A stretch of DNA of 64,000 nucleotides from an uncultured bacterium (GTDB lineage Bacteria > Fidelibacterota > Marinisomatia > Marinisomatales > Marinisomataceae), in NCBI GenBank assembly GCA_943788675.1, contig CALSRE010000001.1, forward strand, positions 113,400-177,399, in the 5' to 3' direction. The notes beneath the pieces are model-generated. The model did no database searches. It was not told the DNA's origin and was given only the letters and a program-made list of their open reading frames with translations. This document shows, one piece after another, positions 53,294 to 63,858 of this stretch; the first letter of the stretch is position 1, and each line of letters opens with the position of its first letter. The position numbers and the translations under genes are program-made.

Positions 53294-54430
53294 CTATTTA
53301 GGCTCCAAATATAGCTTAATATTTCTATCTAATTTAATTAAATCTTCAAGCATTGGTAAATCATCACTTGAAAAATTTTGAATTGTTTTTTTAATGAGGG
53401 GAAACATTTCATTGAATGCTATTTTTTCATCTAAAAATTGTTGTACAATATAATCGTTAGCAATGCTCATTATTGGAACTCTATTTCCACCAGCGTTGAT
53501 TAATTCATTTACTAACCCTAATACTGGATATCTATTTATATCTGGTTTACTGAATTGTAAATCCATTTTTGTAAAATCTAAACTTTTAACACTGGCATTT
53601 CTCCTTGATGGACATGTTAAAGCATATTGAATTGGAACTCTCATATCCGGAACTCCTAAATGTGCCTTATAAGAACCATCAACAAATTCTACCATTGAAT
53701 GAACTATAGATTGCGGATGTATAACTATCTCAATTTGGTCAAGGTTCACATTGAACAACCATAATGCTTCAACTAGCTCTAGTGCTTTGTTCATCATAGT
53801 AGCAGAGTCTATAGATATTTTCTTACCCATATCCCAATTAGGGTGATTTAACGCTTCTTGAGGAACTATAGATTCAAAAGTACTTAGCTCTCTTTTTAAG
53901 AAAGGCCCTCCGCTGCCTGTTAAAATTATTTTTTTTAATTCAGATGCATCTTCACCATGTAAACATTGATAGATTGCTGAATGTTCACTATCAACAGGAA
54001 ATATGGTAACATTATTTTTTCTTGCTAGTGGCATGATAATATGACCCCCTAAAACAAGAGATTCTTTATTGCTTAATGCAACATCTACTCCATTTTCAAT
54101 CAACTGGATAGTTGGCTGTAAACCAGCAGTACCAACAATTGCATTTACTGCAATATCTATATCTTCTAAAGGAATATTACTTGAAGCGTTGTCGCCATAT
54201 ATAAGCTTAATATTTTTTTTCTCGCAATATTTAATTAAACCATGCGATAAATCAATATTATTAATAGCAACCAAAGCGGGTTTAAATAATTTTATTTGCT
54301 CAAACAAAAGATCGCTATTAGAGTTACAGCTTAACCCAATTACATTATAGGTTTTGCTTTTTGATAAAACATCAAGAGTTTGGATTCCAATAGATCCAGT
54401 AGATCCAAATACAAAAATATTTTTTTTCAT
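53294..54430 (-). CDS. dxr: 1-deoxy-D-xylulose 5-phosphate reductoisomerase
   Basis: IFVFGSTGSIGIQTLDVL, LSNKESLVLGG, PVDSEHSAIYQCL, LTGSGGPF, HPNWDMGKKISIDSATMMNKALE. Confidence 0.96.
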   Translation of the reverse strand: MKKNIFVFGSTGSIGIQTLDVLSKSKTYNVIGLSCNSNSDLLFEQIKLFKPALVAINNIDLSHGLIKYCEKKNIKLIYGDNASSNIPLEDIDIAVNAIVGTAGLQPTIQLIENGVDVALSNKESLVLGGHIIMPLARKNNVTIFPVDSEHSAIYQCLHGEDASELKKIILTGSGGPFLKRELSTFESIVPQEALNHPNWDMGKKISIDSATMMNKALELVEALWLFNVNLDQIEIVIHPQSIVHSMVEFVDGSYKAHLGVPDMRVPIQYALTCPSRRNASVKSLDFTKMDLQFSKPDINRYPVLGLVNELINAGGNRVPIMSIANDYIVQQFLDEKIAFNEMFPLIKKTIQNFSSDDLPMLEDLIKLDRNIKLYLEPK

Positions 54431-54439
54431 TTTAAGAGT

Positions 54440-55216
54440 CTAAATAATTCCTCTTTTGCTCAACTCATAAAACCTTATAATATCTTCAATATTAGAGTTG
54501 CCCTTGAATTCTTCTTTAATCCTGTTTAATGCATCTGATTGATTTAAGTCTGATCTAAAAAGATATCTATAAGCTTTCTTAATGGTAGATTTTTCATCTT
54601 CCTCAAAACCTCTTCTAGTTAATCCAAGAGAGTTAATACCAGAATACTTTACTGGATGTTTTCCTGCTAGAATAAAAGGAGGAACATCTTGAACTAACTT
54701 AGAGTTTGCAGCAACCATTGCATGCTTACCAATTTTACAAAATTGGTGGGCGTTGCTTGCTCCACCTAAAATAGCCCAATCACCAACTTCAACATGGCCG
54801 CCCAAAGCAACTAAATTAACAAGAATAGCGTTATCCCCTATGATGCAATCATGCGCAACATGAACACCCGTCATAAGTAAAACATCTTCTCCAATTTTTG
54901 TTTCTCCCGTCTCTTTAGTGCCTCTATTTAGGGTAACAAATTCTCTTATAGTAGTTCTATCTCCTATAACTAGCTTTGTTTTTTCTCCTTCAAACTTCTT
55001 ATCTTGCGGGATTGCTCCTATACTACTATTGTTGACAATGTGACAGTCGTTTCCTATTTCTGTAAATTCAGAAATTGTATTAAAATTCCCAATTTTTACA
55101 TTGTCGCCAATAATTACATTATCTTCTATAACATTAAAAGCTCCAATTGAAACATTATTACCAATTTTAGCTGTACTAGAAATAACATTAGTTTTATGTA
55201 TTTTATTATTGATCAC
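54440..55216 (-). CDS. lpxA: UDP-N-acetylglucosamine acyltransferase
   Basis: Hexapeptide repeats; TIREFVTLNRGT, LLMTGVHVAHDCIIGDNAILVNLVALGGHVEVGDWAILGGASNAHQFCKIG. Confidence 0.95.
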   Translation of the reverse strand: MINNKIHKTNVISSTAKIGNNVSIGAFNVIEDNVIIGDNVKIGNFNTISEFTEIGNDCHIVNNSSIGAIPQDKKFEGEKTKLVIGDRTTIREFVTLNRGTKETGETKIGEDVLLMTGVHVAHDCIIGDNAILVNLVALGGHVEVGDWAILGGASNAHQFCKIGKHAMVAANSKLVQDVPPFILAGKHPVKYSGINSLGLTRRGFEEDEKSTIKKAYRYLFRSDLNQSDALNRIKEEFKGNSNIEDIIRFYELSKRGII

Positions 55217-55222
55217 TTGCTC

Positions 55223-55654
55223 CTATTTATTAACTAGCGATGCTATAAACTCTGCTTTTGCTACTAGCTCACCGCCCACATGACATGTAGCATTAAACTT
55301 AAATGAGTTCATTTTTTCTTTGATTGTTTCTGCGTTAATTACAATTTGGTCGCCAGGTATGACATTTTTTAAAATTCTAAAATTATTAACCTTTGACAAG
55401 TAAACTAAATGATTCTTAGGATTGTCAATATAGTCTAAAATAATAAGGCATGCTGATTGAGCCATAGACTCCATAATTAAAACTCCTGGCATGATAGGTT
55501 TTTCTGGAAAATGACCAACAAAATAAGGCTCATTGATTGTTACATTTTTAATTGTCTGAATATTTGATTTTGCTTTTTTATCTATCACCTTATCAATCAT
55601 AAGGAATGGGTACCTGTGAGGAATCATTTCTAATATATAGTTTATATCTTTCAT
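55223..55654 (-). CDS. fabZ: 3-hydroxyacyl-ACP dehydratase
   Basis: ILEMIPHRYPFLMIDKVI, NEPYFVGHFPEKPIMPGVLIMESMAQSA. Start assigned 1 nt after the lpxC stop. Confidence 0.95.
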   Translation of the reverse strand: MKDINYILEMIPHRYPFLMIDKVIDKKAKSNIQTIKNVTINEPYFVGHFPEKPIMPGVLIMESMAQSACLIILDYIDNPKNHLVYLSKVNNFRILKNVIPGDQIVINAETIKEKMNSFKFNATCHVGGELVAKAEFIASLVNK

Positions 55655-55655
55655 A

Positions 55656-56573
55656 TTAAAATTGGTCTTTAAATTCATCTCTTAACAATTTAGCAAATTC
55701 TACGTTTCCTTTATGGCCACTTTTGATTGCTGTTACATGCCCTTTGATAGGCTTACCAAGCAATGCTAAGTCTCCAATAAGATCTAAGGTTTTATGTCTT
55801 ACTGGTTCATTTTTAAAGCGTAGTTGCTGTGACTTGTAAAGACCTCTTGTGCCTTTATAAAATTTAATACCAAATTTATCTTTAAAAAACTTTACTTCAG
55901 CTCCGTCCATATCCTTATCTACAATAATTACCGCGTTCCCCAAATTTCCACCTTTGATGAGTCCTTGTTTAGTTAACTCGGTCACTTCGCTTAGCAAACA
56001 AAAAGTTCTTGCAGGTGCTATCTGTGTTTCATAATTAGTATAAGCATTTTGGATTGAGCTATATTGCACATCTAAGTCATCTAAATCATACTGAATAGTA
56101 AAGGTAGTCTTAAATCCATCAAAAGGAACTGCTAACACCTCAACATCTTTTTCTTCATCGTTATAGACAACTGGCTTGGTAATTTCTAAAAAATCTACCT
56201 TAGCTTTTTGTTCAACTATTACACCTTCTTTTAGTGCTGAAACAAAATCTTTAGAGCTGCCATCCATAACTGGTGGTTCCTTGCTATTCAGCTCAATAAT
56301 TAAATTATTAATTCTCATTCCAGCACAGGCAGACATTACATGCTCTGTTGTATGTACTCTAACTCCATTTTCTTCTATTGTTGTTCCTCTAGTAAGATCA
56401 ACTACATTATCAATATAGGGAGTAACCACTTGATCTTTCATATCATTTCTGATGAACCTAATTCCAGTATTTTCATCGGCTGGATGAAATGTAATAGTAC
56501 TCTGTACTCCAGTGTGGAGCCCAACGCCTGTACAAGAAACTGAATGCTTAATTGTTCTCTGCTTAGATGACAC
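55656..56573 (-). CDS. lpxC: UDP-3-O-acyl-GlcNAc deacetylase
   Basis: QRTIKHSVSCTGVGLHTG, TTEHVMSACAGM, ELNSKEPPVMDGSSKDF, RHKTLDLIGDLALLG, AIKSGHKGN. Confidence 0.96.
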   Translation of the reverse strand: MSSKQRTIKHSVSCTGVGLHTGVQSTITFHPADENTGIRFIRNDMKDQVVTPYIDNVVDLTRGTTIEENGVRVHTTEHVMSACAGMRINNLIIELNSKEPPVMDGSSKDFVSALKEGVIVEQKAKVDFLEITKPVVYNDEEKDVEVLAVPFDGFKTTFTIQYDLDDLDVQYSSIQNAYTNYETQIAPARTFCLLSEVTELTKQGLIKGGNLGNAVIIVDKDMDGAEVKFFKDKFGIKFYKGTRGLYKSQQLRFKNEPVRHKTLDLIGDLALLGKPIKGHVTAIKSGHKGNVEFAKLLRDEFKDQF

Positions 56574-57558
56574 TATTTTTTAACTTTCTCTCTAATATTT
56601 CAAATCTAGTAAACAAAGCGTCTCTTTTTTGTTTTTCTTTAATTGGTCTAGCAGGGTTGCCTGCATATATTGCTGAACCAGGTAAAGACTTGAGAACACA
56701 AGATCTTGCTGCAAGAACAGCCTTTGATCCAATAGTTACATGTGGACCAACATCGCTTTTACCTGCAATTGTGACATAATCTTCTATTGTTGCGCTTCCG
56801 CCTATAAATACACCACCAGCTACTAAACATCCTTCTCCCATTTTAACATTGTGGGCTAAGTGCACTTGGTTATCGAGCTTACAATAATTTCCAATAGAGG
56901 TGTCTTGAACTGAACCTCTATCTATTGTGCATGAAGCGCCAATCTCAACATTTTCCCCAATTATGACATTTTTTATGTGGGGAATTTTATGATGACAATT
57001 GTCATTTGTATGGTAACCAAATCCATCACTACCAATTACAGTACCAGAATGAATAATGCTATTTGCTCCAATAGTAATATTATCATATAGAATAACGTTA
57101 TCATAAAGAATAGAGTTGTCCCCAATAACTGAGCCAGCACCGATTTTAACACCGCTACCAATGAATACATTGTTGCCTATTTTCACATTCTCGCCAATCA
57201 CTGAAAAAGGTCCTAAATGCAAACTTTCTTTTTTGTTTAAAGAATCATGAACGATAGAATTTTCTGAAACCTCATAGCTAGGCACGGGTCTTTGATCAAA
57301 AATGTCTAGAACTTTAATCATAGACAAATAGGGGTTATCTACAACAATTCCTGCTTTATTGCCTAAGTCTACTTCTGATGTAACAATAAAGGCTGAGGCT
57401 TTTGATTCAGCAATTGCCTTTTTGTATTTTGGAAGAAAAGCAAATGAAATAGATTCTTTAGACGCCAACACTATATCATCAACTGAAGATATAGGTATTG
57501 ATTTATCGCCAATTAATTTACCATCAATTTTATCAGCAACCTCTTTAAGAGTAATCAA
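56563..57558 (-). CDS. lpxD: UDP-3-O-acylglucosamine N-acyltransferase
   Basis: Hexapeptide repeats; VIGSDGFGYHTND, IDRGSVQDTSIGNYCKLDNQVHLAHNVKMGEGCLVAGGVFIGGSATIEDYVTIAG. Confidence 0.95.
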   Translation of the reverse strand: MITLKEVADKIDGKLIGDKSIPISSVDDIVLASKESISFAFLPKYKKAIAESKASAFIVTSEVDLGNKAGIVVDNPYLSMIKVLDIFDQRPVPSYEVSENSIVHDSLNKKESLHLGPFSVIGENVKIGNNVFIGSGVKIGAGSVIGDNSILYDNVILYDNITIGANSIIHSGTVIGSDGFGYHTNDNCHHKIPHIKNVIIGENVEIGASCTIDRGSVQDTSIGNYCKLDNQVHLAHNVKMGEGCLVAGGVFIGGSATIEDYVTIAGKSDVGPHVTIGSKAVLAARSCVLKSLPGSAIYAGNPARPIKEKQKRDALFTRFEILERKLKNSVI

Positions 57559-57571
57559 AGTGGTACCTTAT

Positions 57572-58090
57572 TTATTCTGATGCTTGATTAGTCTTTCTAA
57601 GCTCGTAAAGTACGTCGTCTGTTAAATCAATTGTTGGTTTTGTATACAAAGATGCTTGTGAACCATCAATGATTAAATCAAAACCTTTTGAAATGGCTAC
57701 TGAATTAACAGCTGCCTTAAATTTTTCAACAAGCTGGAACTCTAATTGGGCTTGCTTTTGGGTTAGCTCACCATTAGGTCCAACCTTAGATAGTTGAAAA
57801 CTTTGCATTGATTGATTCATATCCACAATATCTTGTTCTTTCGCTTTTTTTAAATCTTCTGAAAGCATTAAGTTTTGTTGTTCGTATTCTTTAACCATGC
57901 TATCAAGCTGAGTAGCCATTGCTTGGTATTCTTTTTGAATTACCTCTAGATCAAGTTGAAGTTGTTGCTCAACCTGCTTGAATTCTTCAAAATTTAACCT
58001 AATTGTCTCAGAAAAAACTACACCCAATTTTTGCTGAGCAAAAATCATGTTAATCATCAACACACTAAATAATATTTTTTTATTAATCAT
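57572..58090 (-). CDS. OmpH/Skp-family periplasmic chaperone
   Basis: Signal MINKKILFSVLMINMIFAQQKLGVVFSETI; coiled-coil core; KFKAAVNSVAISKGFDLIIDGS. Start is approximate. Confidence 0.85.
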   Translation of the reverse strand: MINKKILFSVLMINMIFAQQKLGVVFSETIRLNFEEFKQVEQQLQLDLEVIQKEYQAMATQLDSMVKEYEQQNLMLSEDLKKAKEQDIVDMNQSMQSFQLSKVGPNGELTQKQAQLEFQLVEKFKAAVNSVAISKGFDLIIDGSQASLYTKPTIDLTDDVLYELRKTNQASE

Positions 58091-58104
58091 ATTAACTCTC
58101 CTTT

Positions 58105-60483
58105 TTAAAAAGTTTGTCCAAATGTGATGGTATATTCCCAACCATGGGGATTTCCATCGCCATTAATATCATCAAAACCATAACCCATGTCAAAACCTAA
58201 TTTACCAAGACCTGGCATAAAAAACCTAACTCCAATTCCAGCTGATTTTTTCATGGAAATTGAATTGAATCTATCAATGTAAAATGGTTCTGTCAATCTG
58301 GATGTATTCCAGACATTTCCAAGCTCCCCAAAAGCCATGATATAAATTACAGGGTTCTCAGATATTGGATATCTTAATTCTGTAACTATTCTTCCCATTG
58401 AATTTCCACCTACAGCTTGCCCTCCATTAGATTGAGGTCCTAAAGAATTATCTGGATATCCCCTAAAAGCGTTTCCATAGGGTATTCCATTTCCTCCCAT
58501 AATAAATCGCTCATCGAATGGTACAAAGCTTGGTGTATCATTATCGACACTAATATTTTTAATAACTCCCATTTTGGCTGAACTGTATAAAATAAATTTT
58601 GAGAATGTTGGGGTGAACCATTCAAGGTTTATCATATGTTTTTGAAAATTTTCATTTCCTCCAAGGATTCCACCAGAATAGGTACTATTAATCATAAAAG
58701 TAGAACCTTTTGTAGGGAATTCTGCTCTATTTCTACTATCCCTTGAAAATGTTTGGCTTATGCTAATTCCTCTAGTTTTTTGCAGGCCACCAATATATTG
58801 ATCGATATCTGCCTGAGTACCTTCATATTCTTTCTGCATAAACTTTACCGACCACATAACTCTAAAAAAATCATCTGGCCATTCTAGTCTTCTTCCAAAA
58901 CTTGCAACAGCTCCTCCAACAGTAAAGTCTAGAGGAAAGTAATAGTTTGTAGAAGAACCTCTATACGAATAAAATACTGATGCACCAACTAAGAATGGAC
59001 TGTCGTTAATCATGGGATCTTGAAAGCTAATATTTAAAGATTTATATTTGGATGGCTCTTGACCTGAATATAAAGAAAAGTTGGTTCCTGTACTTAATCC
59101 TACATTTAATTTTTGGCCTCTACCTCTAAAATTATCAAACTCTACTCCAGCACCTCCTGTCATACCATACTCTCCAGTGAAGCCTAAATTTGCATTAATT
59201 CTTTGAGTAGATTGCTTTTCTTCTACAAAAAAATCAAGGTTTACTTTATCATCCGAAACAGGATTTACATCAGGAATAACATTATCAAAATAATTCAAAA
59301 TCCAAATATCTCTTTGACTTCTCATGAGTTTAGACCTGTTAAAAACATCCCCAGGATATATTTTAAGCTCTCTTCTAATAACATTTTCTCTTGTTTTCTC
59401 ATTTCCAGAAACAAAAATTTGGTCAATATAAACCTTATTACCCTCATTAAATTTAAATAATACATCCAAAGAATTTTCTCCAACTGGAGTGATTATTGGG
59501 GTCACATTACTAAAAATATATCCCTTATTTTGATAAATACTCATCATATTTTCATAAACAGATTTATCAAATTGTTCTTTCGAAAATATTTCTCCCTCTT
59601 TCAAGTTTAATAGTCTTTGAAGATTTTCCGTACTTGCGACCCTATTATCTTCAAATCGGAACTTTGAATACTTATATTTTGGTCCTTCATCAATTTTTAA
59701 AATCAATGAAAGGGTGGAATTATTTTTATCTACTTCTATGGTTTCACTTAGCACTCTAAAATCTCTAAAACCCTGATTATTATAAAAATTAGTTAGGCTT
59801 TCTATGTCTTCTTTTAACCTGTTCTTATCAAAATTCTTTACCCAAAATGTCCACCATTTTCTCTCTTTAGTGTTATTTAATTCTTTTCTTAATTTTCTTT
59901 GTGAAAATTGATTATTTCCAACAAAATCAATTGATGATAATCTATATTTTTTATTTTCTTTGATTAAAAATAGTATATCTTTTGCATGCTCAGTTCTTAC
60001 AACTGTGTCCTTAGGTGCCACTATTGACGGTATGACTGAGATATCATAATATCCATCCTCCTTATATAAATCTATTATAGACCTTGATGCTTCATCTAAT
60101 GAATTGATTTTAATTCTTTGCCCTTGCCTAATTGAGATTACGTCTTTTATTCTACCTTCTCTAATTGATATTCCGTCAAAAATAATATTATTTAAAACTG
60201 GATTTTCCACTACATTAATTGTTATCTCCACACCATACTGAGACTCATTATTCAACACTATAGTTATATCATTGAAAAGCCCTAAATCCCATAGTCTAGT
60301 TATTGCAGTAGAAATATCAGCTCTTTGAATTTTAGTACCATCTCTTAGGCCTGCTGAATATTTAATCATTTTGTCTGACGTTGTAGTATTGCCTTCAATA
60401 TTAACTCTATATAAAGTCACGTCTTGTGCAAATAAACCCACAAAGATAAAGGCTATAAATACTATTAATTTCAATGATTTCAT
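58105..60483 (-). CDS. bamA: Outer-membrane assembly protein BamA
   Basis: Five POTRA-like segments, C-terminal barrel, RGISISQTFSRDSRNRAEFPTKGS, FRGYPDNSLG, YTITFGQTF. Confidence 0.93.
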   Translation of the reverse strand: MKSLKLIVFIAFIFVGLFAQDVTLYRVNIEGNTTTSDKMIKYSAGLRDGTKIQRADISTAITRLWDLGLFNDITIVLNNESQYGVEITINVVENPVLNNIIFDGISIREGRIKDVISIRQGQRIKINSLDEASRSIIDLYKEDGYYDISVIPSIVAPKDTVVRTEHAKDILFLIKENKKYRLSSIDFVGNNQFSQRKLRKELNNTKERKWWTFWVKNFDKNRLKEDIESLTNFYNNQGFRDFRVLSETIEVDKNNSTLSLILKIDEGPKYKYSKFRFEDNRVASTENLQRLLNLKEGEIFSKEQFDKSVYENMMSIYQNKGYIFSNVTPIITPVGENSLDVLFKFNEGNKVYIDQIFVSGNEKTRENVIRRELKIYPGDVFNRSKLMRSQRDIWILNYFDNVIPDVNPVSDDKVNLDFFVEEKQSTQRINANLGFTGEYGMTGGAGVEFDNFRGRGQKLNVGLSTGTNFSLYSGQEPSKYKSLNISFQDPMINDSPFLVGASVFYSYRGSSTNYYFPLDFTVGGAVASFGRRLEWPDDFFRVMWSVKFMQKEYEGTQADIDQYIGGLQKTRGISISQTFSRDSRNRAEFPTKGSTFMINSTYSGGILGGNENFQKHMINLEWFTPTFSKFILYSSAKMGVIKNISVDNDTPSFVPFDERFIMGGNGIPYGNAFRGYPDNSLGPQSNGGQAVGGNSMGRIVTELRYPISENPVIYIMAFGELGNVWNTSRLTEPFYIDRFNSISMKKSAGIGVRFFMPGLGKLGFDMGYGFDDINGDGNPHGWEYTITFGQTF

Positions 60484-60486
60484 TTT

Positions 60487-61173
60487 TTAAACTTTTCCAA
60501 ACTTTCTATGTCTATTTTCAAAATCTTTTATAGCTTTTTCAAGCTCATTTATATCAAATTCAGGCCAATACTTATTAGAGGTGTAAATCTCTGCATACGC
60601 TGATTGCCAAAGTAAAAAATTGCTCAACCTGGTTTCTCCACCAGTTCTTATAACTAAGTCTATGTCAGGCAATTCAGGGCAATATAAGTGATTTTTTAGA
60701 ATATCTTCATCAATTATTTCAATATTTTTCTCTAAAATTGAGTTCATTGCATCTATTATTTCTTGGCGTCCTCCATAGCTTAAAGCTAAAGTTAAAAACA
60801 AGCCCGAATTATTCTTTGTCTTATTTATTGTTTGCTCCACAAATTCCTTAGTTTTTTTTGGTAAATCCTCTAATCTTCCAACGATATTAAATCTAATATT
60901 GTTCCTCATCATGGTATCTAATTCTTTATCTAACATTAATGATAATAATTTCATTAGAGTATCGACTTCTTTTTTTGGTCTTAGCCAATTTTCATTTGAA
61001 AAAGTATATAATGTCAAGAAGGGGATTTTTTTTTTAACACATTCATTAATTATTTTTTTAGCTGTTTGGGCTCCTGCTTTGTGACCAAGAGCTCTGGGTT
61101 GATCTTGATTAATAGCCCATCTTCCATTACCATCCATAATAATTCCTAAATGGTTTATAGAACAATCATTCAT
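60487..61173 (-). CDS. uppS: Undecaprenyl diphosphate synthase
   Basis: HLGIIMDGNGRWAINQDQPRALGHKAGAQTA, LTLYTFSNENW, LIRTGGETRLSNFLLWQSAYAEIY. Start set at MNDCSINHLG. Confidence 0.95.
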   Translation of the reverse strand: MNDCSINHLGIIMDGNGRWAINQDQPRALGHKAGAQTAKKIINECVKKKIPFLTLYTFSNENWLRPKKEVDTLMKLLSLMLDKELDTMMRNNIRFNIVGRLEDLPKKTKEFVEQTINKTKNNSGLFLTLALSYGGRQEIIDAMNSILEKNIEIIDEDILKNHLYCPELPDIDLVIRTGGETRLSNFLLWQSAYAEIYTSNKYWPEFDINELEKAIKDFENRHRKFGKV

Positions 61174-62266
61174 ACTGTTTAACCAGGCTTTTGGCAATAT
61201 TAATGAATATTTCTGAGACTGGATGACCTGCATTAGATTGGACCAACGGCTCTCCATGGTCAATTGAAAGCATTAAATCTTCAGAATAAGGTATTTCTGC
61301 TAGTAATGGAATATTTAACCTTGTGCTCTCTTCAAGCCCGCCACCTTTTTTAAATAAATGAAAGTTAAATGAAAAAGATTCATTTTCTACATTGACTGAT
61401 TTTCCATTGATTGATATTTCCTTATTGTTTATCCCAGGTATTTTGCCTTCGATTTTCATGAAGGACATATTTTCAACAACTCCAAGTAATTTGGTTTTTA
61501 CTTTTTTAAACATATCTGCACCTTTTCGAACATCAGTTAATGCAATATCATTTGGTGTAGTTACAATTATAGCTCCATCTAATGGAATTTTTTGTGACAA
61601 AGTAAGCTGAACATCGCCGGTGCCTGGCGGGAGATCTAATATCAAATAATCTAACTCTCCCCATGTAACATCCTTAAAAAACTGTTCTGTCATTTTAGCA
61701 ACTAATGGGCCTCTCCAAACAACAGGTGCTTGATTGCCACTAATGAACCCAAAACTCATTAACTTTAAATTATTTTTTTCAATTGGTACAATTTTTTGCC
61801 CATCAACAACTTTTGGATTTTCATTTACTCCCATAGTAATTGGCAAAGAAGGCCCATATATATCCAAGTCTAGCAATCCGGTTTTATAGCCTAGACTAGC
61901 TAAAGCTGAAGCAATGTTTAAAGCAATAGTTGATTTACCAACCCCTCCTTTACCGCTTGCAACTGCGATAATATTTTTTATTTTGCCTGCAACGTTTGCA
62001 TCTTTATTGCTTGTGTCTACTGTTTTTCTTGTGGGTTGATCTAAAACTTTTATTTTAATTTCAAACTCTTCTGATTGAACTGATTCTAAGACTTGTTTTA
62101 CTAGCTGGTTTTTCTTTTCTTCATTTTGAGATGAAATTGAAAGCATTATTGTAATTATACTATTATCAATTATCACATCCTTAACCATTCCAAATGAAAC
62201 AATATCTCTATTGAAGCCAGGATAGTTGATTGTCTTGAGCTTTTCTAGTATTTGATTTTTATTCAT
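61166..62266 (-). CDS. Mrp/NBP35 Fe-S carrier ATPase
   Basis: IIAVASGKGGVGKSTIALNIASALASLGYKTGLLDLDIYGPSLP, LDYLILDLPPGTGDVQLTLSQ. Confidence 0.95.
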   Translation of the reverse strand: MNKNQILEKLKTINYPGFNRDIVSFGMVKDVIIDNSIITIMLSISSQNEEKKNQLVKQVLESVQSEEFEIKIKVLDQPTRKTVDTSNKDANVAGKIKNIIAVASGKGGVGKSTIALNIASALASLGYKTGLLDLDIYGPSLPITMGVNENPKVVDGQKIVPIEKNNLKLMSFGFISGNQAPVVWRGPLVAKMTEQFFKDVTWGELDYLILDLPPGTGDVQLTLSQKIPLDGAIIVTTPNDIALTDVRKGADMFKKVKTKLLGVVENMSFMKIEGKIPGINNKEISINGKSVNVENESFSFNFHLFKKGGGLEESTRLNIPLLAEIPYSEDLMLSIDHGEPLVQSNAGHPVSEIFINIAKSLVKQYE

Positions 62267-62333
62267 TTATAAATATAGTTTTATGAGTGTAAAAATAGAA
62301 AATCAAAGCGTAAAATGTTAGGGAATTATAAAC

Positions 62334-62630
62334 TTATCTTTCTTGACCAAAAAAGCTATAATTTTTGTCGATAGAAGTTTCGTATTCATCAGGAACTTCG
62401 TCTTCATCATAAATGGCATCAACAGGACACTCAGGTTCACATGCGCCACAATCAATACATTCTTCTGGGTTTATATACAATTGCTTATTGGTAGCATCAT
62501 AGCCACTTGCTTTTGCTTCTTCTCCAGATCCTTCAGGATCGTCTGGTCCATGAATGCAATCTACTGGGCAAACTTCTACACATGCTGTATCACATGTTCC
62601 AACGCACGGATCTGCTATAATGTATGTCAT
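62334..62630 (-). CDS. Ferredoxin (7Fe/8Fe type)
   Basis: MTYIIADPCVGTCDTACVEVCPVDCIHG ... INPEECIDCGACEPECPVDAIYDEDEVP. Confidence 0.93.
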   Translation of the reverse strand: MTYIIADPCVGTCDTACVEVCPVDCIHGPDDPEGSGEEAKASGYDATNKQLYINPEECIDCGACEPECPVDAIYDEDEVPDEYETSIDKNYSFFGQER

Positions 62631-62661
62631 AATTATGTTAATAATACGTAGTTTCGTTCCG

Positions 62662-63858
62662 ATGTTCAAAGGAAAAAATTTAAATATATTTTTATTAACA
62701 GTTCCGTTGATGAACTCAATTGCTAGATCGATTTACGATGTTGCCTTTATATGGCTTGTTTTAGATTTAACCAATTCTGAAAAAATCACAGGAATTGTTG
62801 CTATGACATCTTATTTACCTGCAATCTTGTGTGGCTTATTTATCGGTGCAATAGTTGACTTGTTTCCTAAAACAAAAATGATATCATTTGCAACTATAAT
62901 GCAAGGGCTAATCTTAGCGCTTATACCACTATTATTTTTTTTCAACATCACTTCTATATGGGTAATTGTATTAATTGCCTTTTTTCACAATGCATTTGGC
63001 CTACCTATGGTGCCTGCATTTAATGCCTACTTGCCAACTCAAATTGATAAAGAGGGGCTACTTAAAGCTAATTCAATTGTTAATATTTCATGGCAAACCG
63101 CAGTATTAATAGGCCCAATTATCGCTGCTCAACTTTTAACGGTTTACAACGTTGAACACTTATTTATTTTTTGTCTTTTATTTTACTTTATAGCCGCAGC
63201 TATAACTACGATGGCTCCAAAAGATCTTGTTGAAAAAGAAGAAATTAATATTAATAAAATTTTCTCGAAAACAAAAGAGGGCATTCACTATCTCAAAGAA
63301 CATACTACATTCGCATTTATCATTCTACTAACCTTGTTAAGCAATTTATTTGTGATGGGACCTGCAATAGTTGGCATACCAATATTAGTCAAGCTCTACT
63401 TGGGGGGAACCGCATCTGACTTTGCACTTGTAGAAGCATTTGTAGGTTTGGGGATGCTTATTGGAACTGCAACAGTATATAAAATTGGGAATAAGTTGCC
63501 CCATGGTCTGCTATTTCTTTTAGGATTATTTATTGATGGCGCAAGTTTTTGCTTTTACTATTTTATAGAAACATTAAGCCAATTAAGCTTTTTATCGTTC
63601 ATGCATGGCATCGGGATTCCTTTCTTAATTATTTCAAGAGTATCAATTATGCAAAAAAATATACCCGAAAAATTACTTGGCCGTATCTTTGCAATTATTT
63701 CAGTTTCAATTTTAAGCATGACTGCTGTATCTAGTGGAGTGATTGGCTTATTGACAGAGTTTATGAGTATTCATGAAATATTTTTATTATTCGGATTAAT
63801 GGCAGGATTATGTGGGGTAGCAGGACTAATTCACCCTAAAATTAGACATCTAAACTAA
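62662..63858 (+). CDS. MFS transporter (MFS_3/enterobactin-exporter-like)
   Basis: NIFLLTVPLMNSIARSIYDVAFIWLVLDLTNSEKITGIVAMTSYLPAILCGLFIGAIVD; polytopic throughout. Confidence 0.85.
   Translation: MFKGKNLNIFLLTVPLMNSIARSIYDVAFIWLVLDLTNSEKITGIVAMTSYLPAILCGLFIGAIVDLFPKTKMISFATIMQGLILALIPLLFFFNITSIWVIVLIAFFHNAFGLPMVPAFNAYLPTQIDKEGLLKANSIVNISWQTAVLIGPIIAAQLLTVYNVEHLFIFCLLFYFIAAAITTMAPKDLVEKEEININKIFSKTKEGIHYLKEHTTFAFIILLTLLSNLFVMGPAIVGIPILVKLYLGGTASDFALVEAFVGLGMLIGTATVYKIGNKLPHGLLFLLGLFIDGASFCFYYFIETLSQLSFLSFMHGIGIPFLIISRVSIMQKNIPEKLLGRIFAIISVSILSMTAVSSGVIGLLTEFMSIHEIFLLFGLMAGLCGVAGLIHPKIRHLN

Noticed and set aside
52680-58625. Short ORFs opposite rseP, dxr, lpxA, lpxC, lpxD and bamA
   Set aside because: All lie antisense or out of frame within well-supported conserved genes.
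62343-62651. ORF 62343..62651 on the plus strand (102 aa)
   Set aside because: Antisense to ferredoxin; Cys-rich pattern is a mirror of the ferredoxin codons.
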